A stretch of 64,000 nucleotides of DNA from Schlesneria sp. (GTDB lineage Bacteria > Planctomycetota > Planctomycetia > Planctomycetales > Planctomycetaceae). This document shows positions 40,081 to 48,269 of this stretch, piece by piece. The DNA lies in contig JAQGHU010000104.1 of the NCBI GenBank assembly GCA_028291515.1, positions 122,960 through 186,959 of the forward strand, in the 5' to 3' direction. Position 1 is the stretch's first letter; the number at the start of each line of letters is the position of its first letter. Below the pieces are notes generated by a model. The model was not told where the DNA came from, did not search any database, and saw only the letters and a list, made by a program, of their open reading frames with translations. Both the position numbers and the translations under genes were made by a program.

Positions 40081-40647
40081 GTGGTGCGGCAGCGCCGTTG
40101 GTGGGACATCCTCATGGCGCGACAGCCATTCCGCCGTCTCGTCTTTCTCGATGAAACGGGAGCCAGCACCAAGCTGGTCCGGCGGTATGGCTGGGGGCTG
40201 AAATCGCAACGGGTGATCTCGCATGTTCCTCATGGGCACTGGAAGACCACCACCTTCATTGGTGCGTTGCGGACGACCGGCCTGACCGCTCCGATGGTGA
40301 TTGATGGTGCGATGAACAGTGAACTGTTTCTGGCGTATGTCGAACAGCAACTGATCCCCACGTTGAGCCACGGTGACATCGTCGTAATGGACAACCTGAG
40401 CAGTCACAAGGCCGCGGGAGTTCGGACGGCGCTGGAATTGGCTCACTGCACTTTGGCGTATCTGCCACCGTACAGCCCAGACTTAAATCCCATCGAACTC
40501 GCGTTTTCCAAACTCAAAACGCTGCTGCGAAAGCATGCTGAGCGCACCGTCGAATCCCTCTGGGACCGAATCGGGCAACTCGTCCAAGAATTCCAGCCGC
40601 AAGAATGCCTCAACTATTTCAGACACTGCGGATACACTGAAAACTAA
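40081..40647 (+). CDS. IS630 transposase, catalytic DDE frame
   Basis: The frame is open from about 40042 ('KKVLRAAEQQRPDVVRQRRW'); a possible GTG start is at 40081. It contains the three catalytic acidic regions of a DDE/DDD transposase: 'LVFLDETGAST', 'IVVMDNLSSHKA' and 'LPPYSPDLNPIELAFSKLK'. Together with the upstream frame it equals a complete IS630-type transposase of about 310 residues. It relies on a frame change at the A-run, as the frame itself lacks a ribosome site. Confidence 0.8.
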   Translation: MVRQRRWWDILMARQPFRRLVFLDETGASTKLVRRYGWGLKSQRVISHVPHGHWKTTTFIGALRTTGLTAPMVIDGAMNSELFLAYVEQQLIPTLSHGDIVVMDNLSSHKAAGVRTALELAHCTLAYLPPYSPDLNPIELAFSKLKTLLRKHAERTVESLWDRIGQLVQEFQPQECLNYFRHCGYTEN

Positions 40648-40759
40648 ACTCGAAAATGCTCTAGAGTCCCTCAGCCCTGAAAGGGCGAAACACTCCCGCC
40701 GGAATGACCCATCTTTCCCCTCAATGATCGCTGTAGAAGATTTGCCGTCGAACTGATGG

Positions 40760-40779
40760 ATTCCCGCCTGCGCGGGAAT
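40760..40779. repeat. Short palindromic repeat ATTCCCGC-CTGC-GCGGGAAT
   Basis: A perfect 8-bp inverted repeat with four-base loop, embedded in GGATTCCCGC...GCGGGAATGAC. The same palindrome occurs inverted at 63775-63794. It lies at the 3' end of the agmatinase gene and may act as a transcript end. Similar ATTCCC...GGGAAT palindromes are known as dispersed repeats in several bacterial genera. Confidence 0.75.
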
Positions 40780-40791
40780 GACAGAGTCGGA

Positions 40792-41715
40792 CTACCGAAC
40801 CAACAGCGACAAGAACTCAAACGCCAGATTCGCCGCCAGGATCGACGTGATCTGCGCCGGATCATACGGCGGCGAGACTTCGACCAGATCGAACCCCACG
40901 GTGTTGGCTCCGCGCAGACCGCGAACCAATTGGAGTATCTCGTAGCTGCTCAGCCCACCAACTTCAGGCGTCCCCGTCCCAGGCGCAAATGCCGGATCGA
41001 CGACATCGATGTCGAGCGTCACATAAGTCGGCCGGTCGCCAATCTTTGATCTCACCTCTTGAACAACATCCGCGACCGTCCGCTGACGGAACTCGTCCAG
41101 CGTGATCATCCGCGTTCCCAGCGCCAGCGCGTCGGTGTAATCCTGCGGACCATTCGTAGGGCCGCGAATCCCAATTTGCACGTACGCCGACTTGTCGATC
41201 AATCCCTCTTCAAAGGCCCGCTTAAATGGAGTTCCATGGCTATACGGCTGCCCTGGATATTCTGAATCCCATGTATCCGGATGCGCATCGAAGTGGACGA
41301 CCGCCATCGGACCATGCTTCTGAGCATGAGCCCGCAGCAAGGGCAGGGTGATAGAATGGTCCCCACCGAGTGAGATCAATTTCGCTCCGCCGTTAAGGAT
41401 CTTGGTCGCGGTCAGTTCGATCTGCTGATGAGTCGCCGCGATACTCGGCGGCACAACATCCACATCACCATAATCAACAATCTTCAAGCTTCGAAACGGA
41501 GCCACCCCTTGAGCGTTGTTGTAGCCCCACAGCAACATCGACTGCTCGCGAATGGCTCGCGGCCCGAACCGCGCTCCCGCTCGATAAGAGGTGGAGCTGT
41601 CATACGGTATCCCCAGGATCGCAACGTCGGCGTTCTGCAGCTCCGTCGTATGTTGCATTCGCCCGAACGTGGCAATCCCGGCATACGGCTGAGCAGCAAA
41701 GACGGGGTCGCTCAT
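40792..41715 (-). CDS. speB: Agmatinase / ureohydrolase
   Basis: 307 residues from ATG 41715. Ureohydrolase manganese motifs are all present: 'LISLGGDHSITLPLLRAH' (GGDHS), 'MAVVHFDAHPDTWD' (DAHxD), 'YVTLDIDVVDPAFAPGTGTP' (DIDxxDP) and 'GFDLVEVSPPYD'. The N-terminal 'AILGIPYDSSTSYRAGARFG' is typical of agmatinase. It should hydrolyse agmatine to putrescine and urea; arginase or guanidinobutyrase activity cannot be excluded. It is transcribed alone; the upstream region is repeat-rich. Confidence 0.92.
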   Translation of the reverse strand: MSDPVFAAQPYAGIATFGRMQHTTELQNADVAILGIPYDSSTSYRAGARFGPRAIREQSMLLWGYNNAQGVAPFRSLKIVDYGDVDVVPPSIAATHQQIELTATKILNGGAKLISLGGDHSITLPLLRAHAQKHGPMAVVHFDAHPDTWDSEYPGQPYSHGTPFKRAFEEGLIDKSAYVQIGIRGPTNGPQDYTDALALGTRMITLDEFRQRTVADVVQEVRSKIGDRPTYVTLDIDVVDPAFAPGTGTPEVGGLSSYEILQLVRGLRGANTVGFDLVEVSPPYDPAQITSILAANLAFEFLSLLVR

Positions 41716-41736
41716 TTGTTCTCTCGTCCGTTTCCT

Positions 41737-41786
41737 GAGGCCCAAGGGGCCGGCAGTTCACCCAGCCCGGCCCCTGAGGGCCGGGT
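41737..41786. repeat. GC-rich palindromic intergenic element, copy 1
   Basis: GAGGCCCAAGGGGCCGG at 41737-41753 followed by the hairpin CCCGGCCC-CTGA-GGGCCGGG at 41767-41786. The first block recurs as both ends of the larger element at 46453-46730, so it belongs to the same dispersed family. It lies between the agmatinase start and the SGNH hydrolase stop and could end that hydrolase transcript. Confidence 0.65.
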
Positions 41787-41792
41787 GAAAAC

Positions 41793-42126
41793 CTTCACGG
41801 CAATCACTTCGAAGCGGTCGGGTGGCCGGGGTTGGAGCGGGTTGGAGCGCTTCGCGAAACCCCGGTTTGCGAGCAGTCGTCTTGGACTCGTGACAACTGT
41901 GTCGAGCATCTTCGGTCAAATGTCTTTCGAAAATGTGACATTGAGAACCCGCTCTATAACAATGAGTTCGTCGAAGAGGAAGAACTTTTCGAATCAAGCA
42001 CCGGGGTTTCGCGAAGCGCTCCAACCCCGGCCACCCGACCGCCAAAAACGATTCTTGCGGCCCGAAGGCCAGTTCCATTCGCATGACATGCCAAAACTCG
42101 ATCACTTCACGGCAATCACTTCGAAG
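41793..42126. repeat. Long inverted repeat flanked by 22-bp direct repeats
   Basis: Left arm 41815-41866 and right arm 42000-42041 are perfect reverse complements over 42 bp, except that the left arm carries a 10-bp tandem duplication (GGTTGGAGCG). The arms enclose about 130 bp without coding sense. A 22-bp sequence beginning CTTCACGGCAATCACTTCG occurs directly beside the left arm (41793-41814) and again at 42105-42126, where it is the 3' end of the SGNH hydrolase coding sequence. This looks like a small mobile or recombination-derived element. Confidence 0.75.
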
Positions 42127-43346
42127 TGACGTTTCACCGGCTGTGCCAATTGATAGATCTCCGCCTGTTTGGCTTGGATCAGTTCCGTTCGCTTGGCCAG
42201 TTCTTTCGGCTTGCGTTCCGCAGTCACTTCGGCCAGCCAATCGGGCGCGTTGAACATCACAACATTGCGGAATCGCTGATGAACGATGTCATTCTTCTGA
42301 TTGATGGCGTTGAAAACCTTCTGAGCCTGATCATAGACCGGGCCCTTCGTCACATTTCCCAGATTCACACCGGCGGTCAATTCTTCGGCCGTATGCGAGG
42401 CGACTTCAGTACCATCGATCTTGACGACATACTTGCCCGGTGCCAGTCCGGTAATCAACAGTTCATATCGGTTCAGGTCTTTCAGGTTGTTGACGTAGGG
42501 CAGCAGCGAAACCCAATCGCCTTGAACGGGCAGCGGCAGGGCTTTGTCGAGTCGATCGAATGCCACACCCGAATCGGTCTTCTGCTCGCCGCTGACTTCG
42601 CAGTTCAGCACCTTCGAACCAGCTCCGGTTCCGAACGAATTGCGATCGATCCCCACATGGCTGACCAGGCTGGGGGCATTCAGACCTGTCAGGATGGCAT
42701 GCGCCATGACCAAGCCTCCGCTGGGTGCCGTGTGAAAGCCATCGTAGTACGGTTTGACACCATCAGCCTTGTCCGCTTCCATTTTTTCGAGTGCGGCGCG
42801 AGTGATTGCATATTGATCGACAAACGTGTCACCGTACTTGGCCGCCAATTCCTTGAGCGGAGCGTAGAACTCTTTCTGTGTCTCCAGGTACAAACGAAAT
42901 CGTTCCTGGACTCGACGATCCACGGCGTTCGGCGAGACCAGACCGACTCGGATGCCGTCGGCTTTGGCCATTGTCAGCATGGCCTCGGTCCCTTCCAAAA
43001 ATCGCTTCTGGCCATTGGCATCAAATGCGCCATATCCGGCGTCGTTCATCCCGAAGTTAATCGTGATCGCCGTTGGCTTTTCCGCCAACACGTGATCCTT
43101 AAATCGATTCTTGCCCCCCTGAGCCGAATCGCCACCGATACCCGCGTTGATGAACGTCAGATTCCAATCTGGAAATCGTGTCGTCAGATACAGTTCGATA
43201 TCCGTCGAATACTGATACTGCTCGGTGATACTGTCGCCCAGGAACAGGACTCTGTCTTTTGGCTTGAAGAAGAACTCTTCCGCAGAAGCCACAGTCACGA
43301 TCGTCAGCAGCGCCAAGGCCGCGACAAGACATCGAACGAAACGCAT
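42102..43346 (-). CDS. Secreted SGNH/GDSL hydrolase family protein
   Basis: 414 residues with a signal peptide ('FVRCLVAALALLTIVTVASA'). SGNH block I 'DRVLFLGDSITEQYQY' gives the catalytic Ser, block II Gly in 'INAGIGGDSAQGG', block III Asn in 'TINFGMNDAGYG', and the late Asp/His in 'YYDGFHTAPSGG'. The C-terminal 180 residues form an added beta-rich domain seen in planctomycete members. It is expected to be a periplasmic or extracellular esterase, perhaps removing acetyl groups from polysaccharide. The last codons are duplicated downstream. Confidence 0.87.
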   Translation of the reverse strand: MRFVRCLVAALALLTIVTVASAEEFFFKPKDRVLFLGDSITEQYQYSTDIELYLTTRFPDWNLTFINAGIGGDSAQGGKNRFKDHVLAEKPTAITINFGMNDAGYGAFDANGQKRFLEGTEAMLTMAKADGIRVGLVSPNAVDRRVQERFRLYLETQKEFYAPLKELAAKYGDTFVDQYAITRAALEKMEADKADGVKPYYDGFHTAPSGGLVMAHAILTGLNAPSLVSHVGIDRNSFGTGAGSKVLNCEVSGEQKTDSGVAFDRLDKALPLPVQGDWVSLLPYVNNLKDLNRYELLITGLAPGKYVVKIDGTEVASHTAEELTAGVNLGNVTKGPVYDQAQKVFNAINQKNDIVHQRFRNVVMFNAPDWLAEVTAERKPKELAKRTELIQAKQAEIYQLAQPVKRHFEVIAVK

Positions 43347-43584
43347 GTTGAATCCTCAGGAGGCAAGACTGGGGTCACAACCGACCCGTCGCGACAACAG
43401 CAGCAGGGGACTTCCGGTTGCGTGCCACACGATACGAAGTGACGTCCGTTGATGCCATCGTCCGAAGTCGAGTGACCACACTTCTCTTGCTGCCCTGGAA
43501 GAGCGACTTGATCGACTGCTCAAGCGGTTTCGCGTACAATTCCTTCTGATTCCAGCGGGCAGTGTTTTGAAGTGACAAGGCGGC

Positions 43585-44805
43585 ATGCCGACTTCGTCAC
43601 TTGGAGGATGGATTTTGGCGACTGAACAAGCAACATTGCCGGGTGGATTCAAGCCGCAGTGGACGTGGCGAATGTGGGGCAGCGCGGCCCCGGTCTTCCC
43701 AGGCTTTGAAGTCGATATCCTGGCCCGTATTCCAGATGATGCCAAACCGGACGCGGTCTGGCATCGCGAGCGAGCCCGTGAAGTCCTGCAGGCTCACCCT
43801 GAAGTCAAAGATCTCTTCGGCCACTATCCTCTGACTGCGTTCTGGTGTCTCACGATGGCCGGTGCCCAAGTCGGCGTCGCAGCAGCAATGAGCCACTTTC
43901 CCTGGTGGGTCACCATCCTGGCGGCCTACTGCGTCGGAGCATTGATCAACATCACGTTGTTCCAACTCGCGCATGAATGCGACCACTTGATGGTCTTCAA
44001 GTCGAAGTTCTGGAACAGATATCTGTTCATGGTGACATCGATCCCCATGTTCCTGTCGGCTCATCACACGTGGTGGATCGAGCACATCGCTCATCACAAC
44101 GACATGAGTGCCACGAAGGATTTCGTGACTCGACGCCGCTCTTACTTTCTGGCAACACGACGCACGTCTCCACTGTTCGTTCCCTACTCGCTCTTCATGG
44201 TGCCGATGCAGGCGCTGCGCAGCGCGTTCGGTCTGGTTCTGTACGTCATCACCTCGCTGCTGAGAGGCCGTCTGGAACCCACGCCGTTTACGCTCACTGT
44301 CCTGGCGGACGAACATCTGGTTTCGGGATACCAGCGTGAGAATATCACCAAGTGGGCAGTGATCTATCCACTCGCCAGCTTCGTCACCTATGGCCTGCTG
44401 TTCTGGTATGGCGGTTGGATGCCGCTGGTTTATCTCACGTTGAGCCAGGTGTTCTTCACCGGCTATCTGCATCCCTACTGCCTCGGTTGGGTCTTGGGCA
44501 TTTCCCACTTCCACGGCCGCCGCAACTATCAACCAACAGCGTCACACTATGGACGGCTGATCAACCTGACCACGTTCAACGCCGGACTGCACGTCGAACA
44601 CCACGACATCGCCGGCATCCCCTGGTTCCGCCTGTGGAAGCTGCGAGAGCTCGCCCCCGAATTCTACGACCTCGAGCAAATCAAGTCATACACCGGCCTG
44701 GCGATGCAATTCGTGTTTGCGGGCAACGATAAATTTGAAGACAACTTCAACACGGAAACACACCGCAACCTGGAGCGGTTCGGTGAAGCAAAGGCAACCG
44801 TGTAA
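43585..44805 (+). CDS. Membrane fatty acid / sphingolipid-type desaturase
   Basis: 406 residues from ATG 43585; a TTG at 43615 has the better ribosome site (GGAGGA) and is a real alternative. Three histidine boxes of the di-iron desaturase family are present: 'LAHECDH', 'HHTWWIEHIAHHND' and 'NAGLHVEHHDIAGIPW'. The third box resembles dihydroceramide delta-4 desaturases. Four or more membrane helices surround the boxes. It would introduce a double bond in a lipid acyl or long-chain-base chain at the inner membrane. The substrate is not determined. Confidence 0.87.
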   Translation: MPTSSLGGWILATEQATLPGGFKPQWTWRMWGSAAPVFPGFEVDILARIPDDAKPDAVWHRERAREVLQAHPEVKDLFGHYPLTAFWCLTMAGAQVGVAAAMSHFPWWVTILAAYCVGALINITLFQLAHECDHLMVFKSKFWNRYLFMVTSIPMFLSAHHTWWIEHIAHHNDMSATKDFVTRRRSYFLATRRTSPLFVPYSLFMVPMQALRSAFGLVLYVITSLLRGRLEPTPFTLTVLADEHLVSGYQRENITKWAVIYPLASFVTYGLLFWYGGWMPLVYLTLSQVFFTGYLHPYCLGWVLGISHFHGRRNYQPTASHYGRLINLTTFNAGLHVEHHDIAGIPWFRLWKLRELAPEFYDLEQIKSYTGLAMQFVFAGNDKFEDNFNTETHRNLERFGEAKATV

Positions 44806-44846
44806 GCCGGAGCCCGTTTCCATGAGGTTGACCCCCCACTCTGAAT

Positions 44847-44875
44847 CCTTCGTGCTCTTCGTGTCCTTCGTGGTG
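44847..44875. repeat. CTTCGTG repeat array in intergenic DNA
   Basis: Three near-tandem CTTCGTG units (CCTTCGTGCTCTTCGTGTCC followed by TTCGTGG) just after the desaturase gene. Such units are a common dispersed intergenic motif in many bacteria; function unknown. The rest of 44806-45089 shows no gene. Confidence 0.5.
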
Positions 44876-45089
44876 AAAGAATGCCGCTCGTCCGGCTTGC
44901 CCGGGGGGAAGCCACGACTCGCGTAGCGATGGCTCACTCAGCAAGGCAGTGCCGAAGAGCGAGAACTCCGATCGGTTGTACACATCGCGGTGATCTGATC
45001 ATCATAGTCGCAAATTGCGGCCCCATCTGACCAGCTATTAATCGATTCGGGATTTGTCCCGGAATTGCCAGCGAAAGTGAGTGCACCAG

Positions 45090-46226
45090 ATGAGCGAGTA
45101 TCAGTACGTCCACTTCATCGCATTGGACGGGCCGCTCAATCAGAAGCAACTCGACTACATGGCCACGCAATCGTCACGGGCCGCGATTACGAAATGGCAG
45201 TTTACCAACGAGTACAATTTTGGGGACTTCCGTGGCGACGCGTTCGAAATGCTGCGGCGCGGGTATGACGTTCATCTGCACTATGCCAATTACGGAATTC
45301 GACGACTCCTGTTTCGATTGCCCGCCGGTTTGCCATGGGACCAGGAGACATGGAAAAGGTATCTGCCCGAGGATGGTATGACCTGGCACGCCGACAAGCA
45401 GGGACGCGGTGGCATCCTGGAGCTTGATCCGGGGCAGGACGCAGGAACATTTGACAGTTACTTCATGGACCTCGAAGAGACCTTGGAGGAAATCGCCCCA
45501 ATACGCGACCTCTTGTTAACGGGAGACCTCAGACCGCTTTATGTGATGTGGCTGGCGATCACCTCAATCAATTACGATGAAGAGGCGATAGAGCCACCGT
45601 TGCCAGCCGGCCTGGACCCGCTGCCCGATTGTCTGCTCGATCTGGCTGCATTTTACGAACTTGACACGGACCTGCTGACCGCCGCCTCAGCAGGGTCACC
45701 GCCACTACCAAAGACAGCGAAGGAAGGATCAAATGTTGCCGCATGGCTCGATCGACAGTCCAAGGAAGATCTGAAGAGACTCACCCAGCGACTGCTGGAA
45801 GAAAACCCTGCCAGCGCTCGTGCCGAAACTTTGACACTCATTCGAAAAGAGTCCTCAGCAGAAACGTGGCCCACGGTCGAACTGAATCGAACCTTCGAGG
45901 AATTACGGAGCAGTGCAAGCGAGAAGGAATCGCGGCGAGTCAAGCAAGAGGCCGACACGAAACAAAAGGCCCGACGCGCCAAGTTGAAGAAACTGGCTGC
46001 AGATCCCGAGGCAGTGCTCGCTCAAATCGAGAAACTCGTCAACGAGCGGAAAAGACCAAGCTACTCCGAAGCGGCACAGATGCTCATCGACTTGGGCGAG
46101 GCACTAGGGCCTGATGGCCCAGAGCGAATGCAAGCAGAAGCGACGCGCCTTTCGAAGGCATACCCGACACTGATGGCGTTCAAGCAAGAACTGCGGCAAC
46201 ACGGGTTCTTGAAAAAGAAGAGATGA
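45090..46226 (+). CDS. Conserved hypothetical protein, charged helical C-terminus
   Basis: 378 residues from ATG 45090, chosen because the conserved opening 'MSEYQYVHFIALDGPLNQKQ' starts there; a GTG lies three codons upstream. The N-terminal half has 'RAAITKWQFTNEYNFGDFRG' and 'DVHLHYANYGIRRLLFRLPA', conserved in a family of hypothetical proteins found in actinobacteria and planctomycetes. Residues about 260-330 are strongly charged and helical, probably coiled coil. No signal peptide or membrane helix. Function is unknown; it is transcribed alone, and a hairpin follows the gene. Confidence 0.75.
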   Translation: MSEYQYVHFIALDGPLNQKQLDYMATQSSRAAITKWQFTNEYNFGDFRGDAFEMLRRGYDVHLHYANYGIRRLLFRLPAGLPWDQETWKRYLPEDGMTWHADKQGRGGILELDPGQDAGTFDSYFMDLEETLEEIAPIRDLLLTGDLRPLYVMWLAITSINYDEEAIEPPLPAGLDPLPDCLLDLAAFYELDTDLLTAASAGSPPLPKTAKEGSNVAAWLDRQSKEDLKRLTQRLLEENPASARAETLTLIRKESSAETWPTVELNRTFEELRSSASEKESRRVKQEADTKQKARRAKLKKLAADPEAVLAQIEKLVNERKRPSYSEAAQMLIDLGEALGPDGPERMQAEATRLSKAYPTLMAFKQELRQHGFLKKKR

Positions 46227-46278
46227 TTGATCCGATCGCGTCTCTGTGATGAAACAGGCTGCCGCTAAGCCTAAAGGT

Positions 46279-46312
46279 TTCCGTTGGGCCTGCCCGGCTT
46301 GACCCAACGGAA
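46279..46312 (+). terminator. Hairpin after 45090-46226 gene
   Basis: A perfect 10-bp stem, TTCCGTTGGG pairing with CCCAACGGAA across a 14-base loop, 53 bases past the stop. No T-run follows, so it is either a T-poor terminator or another intergenic palindrome. Confidence 0.45.
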
Positions 46313-46396
46313 TCACAACTTGCTGCAGCTACCAAGAACAGCGTTCCAGCTCATCCGGACGGAAGCCACGACTCAGATGCTATTCCTTGACGCTTG

Positions 46397-46437
46397 GGTG
46401 CCACGGTTTTGGAGTCCTCGACAAAGCCGTGTCTTCT
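46397..46437. repeat. Dispersed hairpin repeat GGTGCCACGG..., copy 1
   Basis: GGTGCCACGGTTTTGGAGTC followed by CTCGACAAAGCCGTGTCTTC. The ends CACGG and CCGTG can pair. The same 40-base sequence recurs at 53860-53908 with a 9-bp internal tandem duplication. Both copies are intergenic. Confidence 0.75.
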
Positions 46438-46452
46438 CCCTCCGTCGTTCTT

Positions 46453-46730
46453 AAGGCCCAAGGGGCCGGAACTTTCTCCAACCGGGGCCCTTCGGCCCCG
46501 GAATAGGACTTCCTACAAACATCTCTTGAGGCCTGAAAGGTCGGTCCTTTAATCTCAAGAGTCATCTCTCTTGGAGCACGCACGCCACCACCGATCCTGA
46601 CCGCTGCAGATGGTGGCATCGGCAAGCTCTCGGAATCAGCGGCACTTCAGGCCTGAGAAACGTATATTGCTGGGCTAGATTCCGGGGCCGAAAGGCCCCG
46701 GCTAGGTAACGTACCGGCCCGTTGGGCCTC
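46453..46730. repeat. Large inverted-repeat GC-palindrome element, copy 2
   Basis: Arms of about 88 bp (46453-46540 and 46641-46730) are imperfect reverse complements. Each arm begins AGGCCCAA(G/C)GGGCCGG at its outer end, contains a hairpin CCGGGGCC-NNNN-GGCCCCGG (46482-46501 and 46682-46701) and ends with AGGCCTGAA. The outer block also occurs at 41737. The element fills most of the gap between the hypothetical gene and miaB. I see no coding sequence in it. Confidence 0.8.
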
Positions 46731-46767
46731 GAGACAAAGAGTAGCTCGAGATGCCACAGCCAATCTC

Positions 46768-48219
46768 TCACACCAAAATCGGCAACAGCGACGTCGATCC
46801 GTGTTGAATCTCGCGCGTCACGATCTGCCCGATCAGCGTTGTCGGAGTGCAGTCGTCGACCTGAATCTGGGCCAGCGAACCAGCCAACCGAGGATTCCCT
46901 TCGAACACCACGATGCGGTCGCAACTGGTGCGTCCGGTGAGTTGCAGCGGTCCGGTCGTAGGTGAGGCATCGCCACGCTTGACCTCAGACTTGCTCAGGC
47001 CCTCGACGAGCACTTCCACGTCAGTGCCGATGAACTGTGCGTTGTCCTCTGCGCTGATCTGGTTTTGCAAAGCCAGCATTTCGTTGTTGCGATGCTTCTT
47101 CACTTCCTCAGGCACATCATCCGCATGCATTTCGTGGGCCTTGGTCCCAGGCCGCGGACTGTACTTGAAAATGAAGCTATTCTTGAACCGAAATTCGCGG
47201 ATCAGATCGAGGCTCTTCTGATGAGCCTCTTCCGTTTCACCGCAGAAACCGACGATGAAGTCGCTGGAAACAGCGGCCTTGGGCAACGTCGTGCGAATCC
47301 GCGACATCATCTCGCGATAGTCTTCGACGGTGTAGCCGCGTTTCATGCGCTTCAGCATTTCGTTACAGCCAGATTGAGCCGGGACATGCAGATACTGAGC
47401 ACACTTGGGCAGGTCGCGAACGGCTCGCAGCAAGTCGTCGGACATATCTTTCGGGAAGTTAGTGACGAACTTCAGTCGCAGAATTCCGTCGACATCGTGA
47501 ATGTGTTCCAGCAGGTCTGCCAGCCGGAACAAACGCCCATCCTGCGTATGCTTGTAGCTGTTCACCGTTTGACCGAGCAGCGTCACTTCCTTCACGCCCT
47601 GGTCGGCCAGCACCTGAACTTCGTGACGGATATCACGTGGCGGACGGCTTTGTTCGGGACCGCGTGTCATCGGCACCACGCAGTAAGTGCAGAACTTATC
47701 GCAGCCAATCACGATCCGGACAAACGCCTGGTAGGGCGAGGGCCGCATTTCTGGCTCACGCATCGGGTCATAGCTTTGGAAACTATCGCTGACAGCATCG
47801 CGAGTCCCCTCCTTGCGATCCAAACTGACTGCCAGCGAACGCTCGCGATGCTGACGGGCGGCGTCAATTAGAGTGGGAACCTCGGCCAACTGCCCGGTTC
47901 CCACGACCAGATCAACGTGCGGTGCGCGCTGAAAGACCAGTTCCTGATCCTTCTGCGCCATGCAGCCCAGCACGCCAATCACCTGATTGGGACGTGCCTG
48001 TTTGCTGTACTTGAGACGCCCCAACGCCGAGTAAATCTTGTGCTCGGCATGTTCGCGAACGCTGCAGGTGTTGAACAGCACGGTGTCGGCTTCGCGAATA
48101 TCGTCGGTCAGGTTGTAACCCTGCTTGCGCAAGGCACCCACGACCAGTTCGCTGTCCAGCATATTCATCTGGCAACCGACAGTTTCAATGAACAATTTGC
48201 CGTTGTGAGGAGTCGTCAT
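46768..48219 (-). CDS. miaB: tRNA-2-methylthio-N6-dimethylallyladenosine synthase
   Basis: 483 residues from ATG 48219. The N-terminal MTTase domain has 'KLFIETVGCQMNMLDSE' with its cluster Cys and the 'LFNTCSVREHAEHK' and 'VLGCMAQKD' Cys residues. The radical-SAM CxxxCxxC is in 'GCDKFCTYCVVPMTRGPEQS', and a TRAM domain ends the protein ('LTGRTSCDRIVVFEGN'). It adds a methylthio group to i6A37 of tRNAs that read UNN codons, using two Fe-S clusters. It precedes nothing co-directional closely; efp lies upstream on the same strand, 50 bp away, so co-transcription of the two translation-related genes is possible. Confidence 0.95.
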   Translation of the reverse strand: MTTPHNGKLFIETVGCQMNMLDSELVVGALRKQGYNLTDDIREADTVLFNTCSVREHAEHKIYSALGRLKYSKQARPNQVIGVLGCMAQKDQELVFQRAPHVDLVVGTGQLAEVPTLIDAARQHRERSLAVSLDRKEGTRDAVSDSFQSYDPMREPEMRPSPYQAFVRIVIGCDKFCTYCVVPMTRGPEQSRPPRDIRHEVQVLADQGVKEVTLLGQTVNSYKHTQDGRLFRLADLLEHIHDVDGILRLKFVTNFPKDMSDDLLRAVRDLPKCAQYLHVPAQSGCNEMLKRMKRGYTVEDYREMMSRIRTTLPKAAVSSDFIVGFCGETEEAHQKSLDLIREFRFKNSFIFKYSPRPGTKAHEMHADDVPEEVKKHRNNEMLALQNQISAEDNAQFIGTDVEVLVEGLSKSEVKRGDASPTTGPLQLTGRTSCDRIVVFEGNPRLAGSLAQIQVDDCTPTTLIGQIVTREIQHGSTSLLPILV

Positions 48220-48269
48220 AAGTGCAGCCAAGTCGAGTCAGGAAATTGCGAGCGTCGATAGGATATCAG

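Larger units (their letters stand above)
39628..40663 (+). mobile_element. IS630-family insertion sequence
   Basis: Bounded by TA dinucleotides at 39628-39629 and 40662-40663. Imperfect inverted ends of about 27 bp start TAGAGCA on both sides: left TAGAGCACATTTGA, right read inward TAGAGCATTTTCGA. Inside are two overlapping transposase frames in the IS630/Tc1-mariner pattern. TA target duplication fits that superfamily. It lies between the DUF1559-FGE gene and agmatinase and interrupts no recognisable gene. Confidence 0.85.

Noticed and set aside
42126..43442. Plus-strand open frame of 438 codons opposite the SGNH hydrolase
   Set aside because: The minus-strand frame has a signal peptide and all SGNH blocks; the plus frame has none and is a shadow.
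44340..44732. Plus-strand frame of 126 codons inside the desaturase
   Set aside because: It is a shifted reading of the conserved desaturase gene with histidine boxes in the main frame.
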